A stretch of 64,000 bases of DNA from Linyphia triangularis (Eukaryota; Arthropoda; Arachnida; Araneae; Linyphiidae): positions 24,293,933-24,357,932 of the forward strand of contig OZ021724.1 of NCBI GenBank assembly GCA_963978545.1, in the 5' to 3' direction. How positions within the stretch are numbered: position 1 is the stretch's first letter; the number at the start of each line of letters is the position of its first letter. Position numbers and translations under genes: made by a program. Shown here piece after piece: positions 45,898-58,261 of this stretch. Below the pieces are notes generated by a model. The model ran no database searches. It was not told the DNA's origin and saw only the letters and a list, made by a program, of their open reading frames with translations.

Positions 45898-45905
45898 GTG
45901 ATAAT

Positions 45906-46504
45906 CAGGGCCTGATTTACCATTAGGCCCACTAGGCCTGGGCCTAGGGGCCCCCAAATTTGGAAAGTTTTCTGAAAATTTTAAATATAATGGTCTTTTT
46001 ATGGGAAGTACTGAACAAAAAAAATAAAAAAAATTTAATTACACATTTGCAAATTCCATATTTTTTATAGTCGTCCATATTAAATAGATTAACCTAATAA
46101 AACCTAATGAAGCAAATCTTTCCGGTTCAGCCAATCATATACAACTTCTTCATATGTACACGGAGACAAGGGCTTTACGCCTCTGTTCTCCTTCTCTCGC
46201 CTCTTGTAAAGAGACCCTGTGGTAAAATGTAAGTTTAAAATACAGGAAAGTGTGCTTTAAAATCAGTGTTCATGGGGGGGGGGGTCTTGATTAATTCAAA
46301 AGTTTTAAGGAAATCAAGATCATACTAATTATAACAAAAAAAATCGTGTGAAAGTAAACTATGAGTTTTAATTGTAAAAAGTTAAGTCTTAACGAATGTA
46401 GCTTGATCTGGTAATATTGTGATGTAAGGAAATAAATATTAGCTATTGGAGGACCCTCTCTGAATGTTGGGCCTACAGTAAAAAAATTTCTAAATCGGGC
46501 TTTA
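45906..46504. mobile_element. hAT-type MITE (599 bp) with perfect 8-bp duplication
   Basis: The left end is CAGGGCCTGATTTACCATTA; the right end reverse complement begins TAAAGCCCGATTTA. GTGATAAT lies on both sides (45898-45905, 46505-46512). The left part has the tightly palindromic aggcccactaggcctgggcc text. No transposase was found. Confidence 0.8.
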
Positions 46505-46512
46505 GTGATAAT

Positions 46513-47399
46513 AAAATTCCTGCTTTTAGGAAGTTTTTTAAACAAAACCGTCACTAATTATTCAAGCTTGGTATCAAAATTATTGAGCAACTTTTTTAAC
46601 GAATATCCCAGTTGTGATTCGATATCTCTATTTGGAGTCGAGATGTTACAGAATGGCCTCATAACTTTTAAATCGGGGAAATGTCGAAGATTTTTATTAA
46701 ATTTCACGAAAATCAGGGATTATTTGAAAGGTGCGTCCCCCTCACCCCCGTTCATCAGTATTTTGGCGCCAGTTACCTAGAGAATTGTGTTGGTAATCAT
46801 TAGAAGTTTAATGTTACAGAATAATTTTAACTTTTCATTGCACCAAATATATTTTTAAAAAATAGGCATATTATCTGTTTAGCATACATGATCTATTTGA
46901 TCAGAGTGTCTACATATCCCAAAAACCTGGAAAAATAAGTAAATTTGTAAATAAAAGTTACCGTAAAATAGCAGGGAATTTTTTTATAATCGCCGAAAAA
47001 ATTATTTTGGAACTTTTTTTCCTGAATTTTGTGGCCACCCTGTTTATCTTCTCATATGTTGACATCAGACAGAGTTTTTATGTAAAATTGTACTACATTA
47101 GTGTTATAGAAGCTAAAAATAACTCTCGTTTATTATTTCAATAACATTCAGAGATATAAAGTAACTATTGTATGTTTTTATTACATTTCATCTCACCTTA
47201 AGTTGATGATGATTTTATGAAAAGTTTTTCTATGGTTTTACAATGAACAAAAAAATCAACAGAATACCAAATGTATTCGTAAAAAAAAATAGTGATGAAA
47301 TATTAAGAACACAAACATGGGACGACAGTGCTACAAACAAATGATGTATGAAGTATTCTTTATTTAATGAATGAAAAATACCAATTTTCATTTTTGTAT
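46513..47399. other. Sequence 3' of the EB/TM gene
   Basis: AT-rich; the minus-strand 3' UTR of the EB/TM gene should lie just below 47400. A minus-strand polyadenylation signal (plus-strand tttatt) occurs at 47361-47366 and is a candidate. Confidence 0.4.
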
Positions 47400-50300
47400 C
47401 TATTGTTTTTTCCTAGACATTACACAGTAGCCAATTAAAGTCACAACAATAGCTCCACCTATTACAGATCCAACAAGTATGGGTACAAGTGGGTTTTTCT
47501 CTGTAAAAAATATATATTTATCATTTAAAACTTTATACATATTTATTTACAAGTGCTATGTTTCTTGCATATATTTTCAAAAAATTGAAAAATAGCATGA
47601 AAAACATTCCAAAAATCTGCATAATATAAAACAAAAAAATTCCAAAATTCTAATCATTGGCTATTGCTGAGAAAAATTTGAGCTTACCCTACAAACTAAG
47701 TTGCTAAAACAAGACATGAGATGGTATTCAACATATTACTTTATTTATGTATAAAAACACTGTCAGATATCTAGATTAATGTTTTAGGCTGCTAGTTTAA
47801 AAGAATAAAAAAGTATTTTTTTTTTAATTTTCTTTCACTTGACCCATTAGGGGATTCATGGTCTTGAAACTTGCACAATAAAAATTAACAAATCCCTTGT
47901 TGTGTCATAAAAAACTTAGATAAACTTCTTTTAAGTCTCCTAGTTGATGTCTTATATGTATTAAAAATTATTATTATTGTATATTAAAAAATATTTAATA
48001 TAAAAGTTGTATTTGACTTTAAAATAACGCTGTTTTTTTTAAATTTGTGATATAATTATTTTAATATTTGTTTACCTCTTGTATATTACAAAAAGGTGAA
48101 TTAAAAAAAAAAAATGTTTAAAATTTGACTATCCTGAAAGATCATCCACTATAACTGTGGCCATATCCACTGTGACGATCTACCGTCTAAGTGATGTCTA
48201 GTTAAGTTGAAGTTTAGTATAGACACATCTTATTTTAAGCGCTTCTCTAAATTTTTAATTTAAAATAATTTTATCACTAGCGTATATGAATTAAATCACT
48301 TTTTTTTTTTTTTTTTTTTTCCCTTAACAAATTTATTTTTTCACATTTGACTTAGGAAATTTATTGTAATTTGAGTAGCTTATATTTATACTTGCAACAG
48401 TGAAAGGTAAGACTACCTATAAAAGTGCATATGCCAAATACTATAACAGTATAAGAATGCTTTTAACAGTGCCGGATTCGAATCCCGGATTTGTCATGGA
48501 TGTTCGTTGTGGTACGGAATCCACGTCAGTGGGCAATTTTTTAAAAAAATTATTGAAAATGGAAAGTTAAACTAATCTATATCAAATTTAAATACATTGA
48601 CCAGTATTATAGTGTAATTTAAAGTTGTGCGATGTTCCACACCCCTAGTTTTATTTATGTGTTTAAGTGCAATATATTTAGATAATTTGAACGTGATTTC
48701 AAATCAAATTAGGAAAATGTATGATAAGAAAGTACGCGAAATTTCCGTTGAAGAATTGACGAACGTAAGCTGGTAGGGACGGAATTCCCATACCTTTTTG
48801 ATAAACGATAGATCGATTAATAAAAACACTTGTTCTGTAAGATAAAATAAAAATAAGCGCGGACGTTAAAGTGATTTTAATCACGTAGTCGAAAGAATTA
48901 ATGCGACATAAACAAATATTGTACTATACTAAACTTCAACTTAACTAGACATCACTTAGACGGTAGATCATGACAGTGCTCATAGGTATTTAATCCATTT
49001 TGGCGGAGTGAAGACATAATTCTCGCCAAACCTTATAGCCTTTTGCTCTCTATAGGGTTGTGGTTTGGCGAACATTATGCTTTCACGCCGCCAAAATGAA
49101 TTAAATACCTATGAGCACTGTCACGATCTACCGTCTAAGTGATGTCTAGTTAAGTTGAAGTTTAGTATAAAATGGGAAACTCGTATGGTAATGAGATTTC
49201 TACCGTGAAATACGAATAGAGAGGAAATTGAAGAATCGAAAGTAAGGATGTGAAGCATCGCGCACAACTTTCAATTGCAATACAATCATTGTCATTGCTT
49301 TGAAATGGATTGGCATAAGTCACTGTTGGGATTTTCCCATTAATAAAAAAATCGCCAATCTATGGAGTTTAAATGATATTTCCTGTTATAATTATTTTTT
49401 TTTTACAAATAATGCTAAGTTGGCGACTTGTTTTGTGACAATAGTAGTTGTTAATTAAGTTTTTTTATGAGAATATTGACTGCGAACAAGGATATATATA
49501 GCATTGTACGTAAAATTAAATATTTTTTTTATTACAAAATCCATTAAGTTTGAGTATATGAACGCACATGCATCTTTTCACTTATTTTAGTTCGACTATT
49601 TTAAGGGCAATCGGAGTTTAAGAACGTCAAAAAATTAATTTTGGGATTTATATTGTAAAAAAAAACTACAAACAATTTTTAATTCGACGGTCCAAAAAGT
49701 TTAATCACGCTAAATTTTTTATATATATATTTTTGAAAAAAGTGTTGTGCATCAATTTATACTGTGGTTTTCAACTTTAACAGCCCATATCTCGAAACGA
49801 CAATTTTTAAATGTAAGGAACATTTACGCAAGAACTATTAAATATAAATGCCTAAAGTTTTTAACATATATTCTTAGCAATATATTGCACAATTTGAGTG
49901 TAGCATTTTTAAATACAGGGTGTTCGTAAACAAATTGTGTCGATATATAAACCTCTAGAGGCCGTTCCATTCAACAAATCGAGATGAAATTTCAGGTATA
50001 GTTATTTAGAGGTATGGAATACTCGAGATTCTGTGAATGGGCAACAAAATGGCGGTTATAGTTACAGAAACATGAAATTTTCGAATGGCAACACATACTT
50101 TTTCCTGTCACAAAATGCTCAGGTCATGCGAAAACCCTTAAGAGCTTTCGAACGGTACGTATATCGCAAAAAACGGACGTGTTACAATAGCGGATAACAA
50201 AAACACGATCAGGCACACGGAGGAAATTTACACTTAAAAATTCGATAAAATTACCTGTGATAGCACCCATGTGAACGTTGGCCTCTGTCATATGCAAATT

Positions 50301-50904
50301 TCCACCGTGCGCCCTTGTTGTGTTTTTATTGACCATTCGCAAAGCTGTTTTTTGTGATACACGTACCGTTCCAATAGGGTTTTCGCATGGGCTGAGCATT
50401 TTGCGACAGGAAGAAGTAGGTGTTGCCATTCAGAAAATTTTAGTTTCTGTAACCGTAACCTCCATTTTGTTGCCATCACAGAATCCCAAGCTCATACCTC
50501 TGGATAACGAAACCTGAAATCTCATCTCGATCTGTTGAACGGAACGGAAGCTAGAGGTCCATTTATCGCTAAAGTTTCCTTATGACCACCCTATATTTTG
50601 TTTTGTTTCTCAAAAAAAGGTCTGGTATTTTATAGAATTTATAAAAAAATTTATTTTTGGCGGCAGTAAACCTGTACAAAATCTTTAATTTATACAGTTT
50701 TAAAAAATGCAATCAATAAATATTAAAAAATGCTACTCTCAAATTGTGTAATATATTGGTAATAATATTTGTTAAAAATTTTAGGCATTTTTCTCTTATA
50801 GTTTTTGAGTAAATATTCCTTGCGTCTCTAAAATTGCTGTTTAAAGATACAGGCTGTTAAAATTGAAAGCGATAATAGAAATTGATACACCACACTTTAA
50901 AAAA

Positions 50905-50973
<69 letters not shown>

Positions 50974-53900
50974 ACGTTGAGGAGGATGTTGACTATATAT
51001 GAAAAAGCATATTTAGAACGATTTTCATATGGTTCGATTTTAGTCAACGGCTGAAGAACCTAAACTTTTCAATAAAAGGTAACTTCTGCACATGCTGGAA
51101 TTTGATGAAAACCGTATTTTCATGTCTCATGGGTACTGTTGACGTGTACACCAAATTTTGAACAACCTAGAATGTTCCATTCTGGAAATATGCTGATCAC
51201 ACAGGCTTATAATTATACCCTGAAAATACGAAAAACGAAAGTCTTAGAACAATGAAAATCTTATTTCCCAACAGTCATCTGTCTGTACAAAAAACAATAA
51301 AATAAATCACGCGAGCTAAAATTAATGAAACGATGCACGCTCATCTAATCCAACTTAAATTTTTATTTGGACTCTTCAATCAGAGGTTTTCTGAAATCGT
51401 AAAGATTCGTGTCTAATAATATAACCCATAAAAACAAAGTTTTTAATATAAATCTTTTATATGCGTCGCCAATTTTTATGTGCAGTTGCAACTTCTTGAG
51501 CTCAGATTGAGTTTTCATAATATTTAAACTATTTACTAACTTAATTTTTGCTCTTAAAACTTTGTAGAATACACTGTCATCCTCAACGAATCTATTTGCC
51601 AAGGTTCTGCTCGATTGGATGATGGAAAGGGGGTTAATTAGCCCTCCACATTAGTACCTGCATAATTGAAAGTGAGTAAAAGTGAAATTGATAACTCTGA
51701 CGTAAGGCAATAGAAACTTGTCTGAACGCTGCTTTTGTGTGTCATTCTCAAAACTTGATAGAATGCACTCATATGGACATAAAATCTATGTGTCAAATTT
51801 CAGCTCGATTATATGATTGCAAGTTGGTTTATTAGTATTCCTAGGCAATATTAAAAGTGTGTGTAAAAGCGGCCTTTTATTGACAGTGATAGTCAATAAA
51901 ACTTTTTACAATGCAATCTTATCGATAAAGATTATATTCGTCAAATTTCGGGGCGATTGGATGACGACAAGTTGGTTTATTAGTAATCCGAAGCGTGTGT
52001 AAAAGTGACCTTTATGTGCCAGTGACACTCCCAAGAACTTGATATAATGCAACCTTATCGACAACGAATCTATCTGTCATATTTCAGAGCGATTGGATGG
52101 CGGCAGGTTAGTGTATTAGTAATTCGAAGCTATTATAGAAGCGGTGTGTAAAACCGACCTTTCCGTGACAGTTACTGCTCCAAAACTGAATATAATGCAA
52201 CCTTATCGACATTGAATTTATCTGTCAAGTTTTAGCGCAATTGGCTTTTATAGTGACAGCGACAACCCCTAGAACTTGGTAAAATGCATTGTCATCGACA
52301 GATTTGACAGGTTGGCACAAACACATACAAAATTGAAGTTAATAATATAAAGGATTTAATAGTAAAAAGTAACGTGTTTTAGCATTTTATACTTTTGTTA
52401 GTTGGATATAGAGGCGATTTTCTGGCGCAAAAGCTATACGAGAACTATACTGCATCAGAACATTGGTTAGATCAAGTTGACTGGTCAAGACATTGGTTAG
52501 ACTTCCGTGAGGTCTTCAGGGGGAGAAGAGGGGGGGGGGACTACCCGCATGTGCGTCCAGGAGCGTACTGGAACATGAAATCAGCTCAGTGATTTTAGAT
52601 TTATCACGGCCCAAATTTTCAAAATAATCATTAACCAAATTTTAATAATTATTTTTAATAATAAAATAATTCCAGTAATTAAATAATTCATTTTAATAAC
52701 TAAACAGTTTTAGTAATTAATATATTTCTTATTTAAATACTTATATTGAATAATTAAATAGTTTTAATAATTAGCAAATTTTTATTTAATTATTTATATT
52801 TAATAATCGATTTCAATAATTGAATTTATTTCGATAAATGGTTTAAATAAATCAAATTTTCTCTGTTTCTTCTATTTGCACCTCTTTTGAATGAACTTAA
52901 TTTCCATAAACCATTATTATATCTAATCCTAAAAGTTATAAAATAAGTCAATATTCGTAATTGATAATATATAAATCTTAATGAATCTATTTTCTATATA
53001 CCACATAATCTATAAAATTAAAAAGTAATGTAAAATTTTAAGCAATATTTTAATAAGCATATTATATCTCTGAAGCTAAAGTAATGTAATAATAGCAATG
53101 GTAGAAGTGGGGGGATGCCCAAAAGTTGGTGACAAGTACAATCCCCCCCCCCCCTCCCCATCTCCCCAACGATAAATTTTATAATTTCCTATCTTAAAAT
53201 AAAAGAATTAACTGGTAAGAAAATAATTTTTACTTCCCAACACTAACATTGAACAAGGGTGCGAAATGTATAGTTATTTTAATGAAAATTTTGCGACTTA
53301 GTTTTGTTTATTTGGAAGTAAGAGATTAAGTGTGTAATAATTCAACATTATATACATAACTGTTTGTTTAGATTTAAATAGTGCTTATAAATGTGTATAC
53401 TTTTATGAAAGTAAATTAAGAGAACTTTAAAATATTTTTTTTTTTTTAAATAGCTTAGTTTTATATGAAACAAGAACAGAAATTCAACTTAAAAGAAAGT
53501 TAATCCAAAATTAAAAGTTGACAAGGGTAACAATATTTCTCTCTATGTTAATGAAAATACTTACATCTATATACAAAGTAGTATAATACATTTTTATAAT
53601 ACTATGATATGTACCATAAATAGTTTTTTTTTTTTTTTTACATTTGAAAACTTTTACATTTTCTCAGTATTAATATTAATCATTTTAGTAGTTTTTAGGC
53701 GGATTAGGAGTTTTTAAAAGTGGGGGATGGGTATCAGTTCTTTTAGAAGTGGGGGGGGGGGGGGGACGCATGGGTATTTTCTTGAAAAGTGAGGGGACGC
53801 GTCTCTACACCGCGTCTACCCACACTTTTAGCACTGAATAATAGTTAATACTTCTAGTGTGGGTGTTTGGGTTTTGAATGAATTGGGCTTTTTAAAACAC

Positions 53901-54092
53901 ATTAAAGAGGGCAACTAATTATATTGAAAAACTTAAGAAAAAAAATATTCTGTACCGAATCGGTCCCCTTTTTATAGATATTGACCGGTCCGGTGACTGT
54001 GCCGGCCAACCCTATGACCAGTACGTCCCATGTGCGTCACGAAACCCCAAAAAACACCATGCCAATCAATGCGGTGAAAAGAATGACTGCGA

Positions 54093-54134
<42 letters not shown>

Positions 54135-57100
54135 TTGGTTGGTTGAGAGCAAAGTTACAGTACACTACCATCAATGGATAGAATCGAATTAAAAAAAAAA
54201 AATTCAGTAGACTCATCCTTTTCAATTACCTGTATTTCAACAAACTATATTATTTTTGTTAATTTGGACTGTACGGTGGCCTTGGTCGCAGTCGATCCGA
54301 GTAATAGGTAGGTCGCTTCTATGCAATCTCCCTCCATCTCCCCTATTTAGAGAGAGATAACCCTGTGATCAAGGTGGGTGAAATTCACGTGGAAACTTCG
54401 GATTCAAGTCAAAGGTGGTGTTTACGTAATCGAAAATACTTTAATGAAGACCAAACTTCCACAACTCCCCCTTCCCCTTTAAGTGGAAATAAATTGCAGT
54501 GTTGATCAGGAAAATAATTGGGGGGATGTTTTGAACGGATGAAATCAGGTTTCCAAAATAAAACGAACTAAGTTCACGGTTTAAGAAAATCTACAAATAA
54601 CTCTTTCGTTTTCTTTTATCCACTGTATAATTTAAAATGAAAAAAACCTATTGTAGGCTCTATTCCCATTGAACCGTAGTTGTCGACTTGTCCGAGTGTA
54701 AAACTACGTTTTCTAATTAAAAAAAGAAAAACTATTTTATTAAAAGTAATATAACCCATAAAAACAAAGTTTTTAATATAAATCCTTTATATGCATTACC
54801 AATTTTCATATTCGTTATCACAGATCCAATTCTGTAAACAGCATGTGTCTGTACTAATTTTAAATATCAAAAACATTTCGATCAGCAAAATGTGCTGCAA
54901 ACTACTTTTCAAAATTTATTCATTAAAACTGAATGTGAATTTACACACTCACATCCAAATATCATTTATTTATTCTGATTAAAACAATTTTATTATTTAT
55001 TTATTAAAAAAAATTGGCAACGGGAAATAGTTTCTTCAATGGTCGGTTGAATGTTGTTTTAGCGCAATTGGATGACGGCAAGTTGGTTTACTAAAAGCGT
55101 CCTTTTAGTTACAGTTACAACACCAAAATTTGGTAGAATGAATTGTCATCGACATCGAATCTATTTGCTAAGTTTCAGCCCGATTGGATGAAGGCAAGGG
55201 GGTAGGCCTCCGCAGATACCGCCACCATAGACACACAAAACCGAAGTTAATATATAGGATTTAAAAACTTAAATCTTATTAACAGGGAGCTAATGTCACA
55301 AATCTCATCATACTTCCCATTGAGTTAATCTTAAAAACACAACAACTTTTTAACAATCATTACGACAATATGGTTTGTAATTCTCTTGGAAAAGATTTCT
55401 AATGGTATTTTTAAAATGACAACACATAGTTTTCCGTTATTTTCTTTTATAAATTTTTATTTTAGGAAATCTTTTTGAAAAAAATTGTAGCTGGAGCAAT
55501 GCACAGGAATGTTTCAAATACATTAAGTGCGCATGCAGAGGAGGCATTAAAGCATTGAATTAAAGTAGTAAAAATCAAAAAGATTTTAAATGAACTTAGG
55601 CATTTTACTAAATTACTTATCGATTTTATTAAATTCATTTTTAGTGAATGAAATAGGATTTTTAGTTAAAAAACATATAGCTATTGAAATAATCGACTTA
55701 CAGTTCATTCAAATTAATTTATTGCGCTTTTCTCATTTATCTCATCCATCTTGAGGTGTAATTTAAAAATTTAATTTGTCAGTTTTACAAATATTAAGTC
55801 AGTCGATGGAAATATGATGCATTTTGTTTACTATAGATTTTGAATGAAGTTAAAAATATTTTAATATTTTTAGAAATCAATGGGGGAAATGTTCAATGTA
55901 AAAAGATATGGAGTCAATTTAAAAAAAAAAAAAAAATTGGACTGGCAATTGCATTCCGTTACCTTTCTTCACCTTTTTAGACTTCAATGTTGATATGGTA
56001 TGTGATGTGATTTCTAATACATCTTTAATCTGTAAAATGTTAGTTATTAATTTGTAACTGATTATTTTATTAAAGTTTCAAAGACACCATTTTTAAACGC
56101 CATAATTACACTATGTAACTTTTCCTCCAACGTAGGTACCTACACAAAGAAAAAAATTTTACAGGGGAGCACATGTGAAAAAAAAAAAAAAACCTCAGCA
56201 ATAATTTATGTCAATGATGTTTTCTTTTGTAGAGTTGTTGATTAACGGAGTTGTTAAAACTGAAGTACTTTTAATATTCGTAATTAAATTAAAAGTGGCC
56301 ATTCAAGATTTAAAAGTTTGCCATGGTCAGCGTTTTATCCCCTATAAAGACACTGCCTTAGTTTTCTCTCACAATTTTTTTCTGGTGCTATTGTATCACC
56401 CCTTTCCTGTGTAGCTCGAATCCAGTTCGGGAAATAGATGTCGGCGATATATCAATACGACGATATTTTTATCGATATTTAAAAAAATATATTGATAGTA
56501 AAAATATCGATACAAGTCACCGATATATCGATATTTTCAAGCGTTTTCAGTTTTTTGATCGTTTTTTAGTTCCATGTGTTTTTTCGATTTTCTTTATTCC
56601 CTTTACAAAAACTTCAAAACTAAAGTTTGGACTTGACTGAGAGACAGTAAAAATGGCACCCTAACCAAAAAGATAAAAAATGTAATTGAAAGATAAGATC
56701 ATTTATTAGTAGTCATTAACATAGCGCCGTTTCTGTTGCCAACATGTGCCTGGAATTTGCATCTAATTTTAAGTATTAAAAACATTTCTATCAGCAAAAT
56801 ATGCGGTAAACTACTTTTCCAAATTTCTTCTTTCAAAATAAATGTGAATTTATGCATTGACATTCAAATGTATTTTATTTATTCTGATTGATAATATAAT
56901 TTATTTATTAAAAAAAAAAATTATAATTTATTTTCTAAAAAAAAATTTTACAATTTATTTATTAAAACAATTTTGGCATTAATTCATAAAAAGTAGAAAT
57001 TTGCCCCGAAAAACTTCGTTTCTAGCAAAATTGAAAATCAAATCAAAAAATAAAATATCATGCATCATTATATCGATATTTTTTCCTATGCAACAATATA

Positions 57101-57642
57101 GTATCGATATTTATTTTGATCGATATTTCCGACCTCTATCGGGTAATCTACCCACGACAAGTTTGAAATGGCTGAACTGTTTTTGGACTGTAAAAAATTC
57201 ACTGTTTCTCTTCTATTGATCAACACAGTACGGCCCTAGTGTTGCCCTTGCGCCAGTAAATTCAAATAAATCAAACTTTTTCGTTGATCTTACTATTTGA
57301 TTTATTTTGATATAATTAATAAATTTTGTGTAAAATATGACTATAATCGGGGCCGCCGCAAGATGGCCTTCTCGCGGCGGCCCCGCAATAATCCTTTACT
57401 TTTTCAAGTGTATGTCCAAAAAATATAGTAGTTATTTCATATAAAAAATTATATTTTTACAAAATATATATATTTTTTATCATTTTTAAAAATTATGATA
57501 CATAATATTAATGTTTAAGAAAAAACAAATTTGACCCATTTCCCTAAAGTATACTCCATAAGTAAGTTGTTAAAAGTGTTGTATTTAGCGTCGATATTAT
57601 TTTGCTATTCAAACAGAGGTGTCAGCATTTAACACAATTATG

Positions 57643-57689
<47 letters not shown>

Positions 57690-57958
57690 GGGATGCTGAG
57701 TTTGAAATAAAATCTTCTTTTTAACATGAGCATAGTTTATTTAACGGTCGGTGTCTAGGAGGAACTTTAAAAAGCTATTGTTGAACATTTAGTACATCGC
57801 TCCGAAGAGCTCTTCATTAAACGTCTTACAAATTTAGTTACATAGCGTGGAATGAAATTCAAATAAAACGGCTGACAGGAAGCAGCAACGTCACGCAGTG
57901 ACGTAGTACTGCTCCTAACCAATACGATCCGAAGTGCTCAAGTCGGGGGGGGAAATCC

Positions 57959-58045
<87 letters not shown>

Positions 58046-58051
58046 AAAAAA

Positions 58052-58121
<70 letters not shown>

Positions 58122-58122
58122 A

Positions 58123-58220
<98 letters not shown>

Positions 58221-58226
58221 AAAAAA

Positions 58227-58261
<35 letters not shown>

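Noticed and set aside
50124..50517. Overlapping open frames of 79-101 residues
   Set aside because: They lie within the two arms of a foldback element and are mirror translations of each other.
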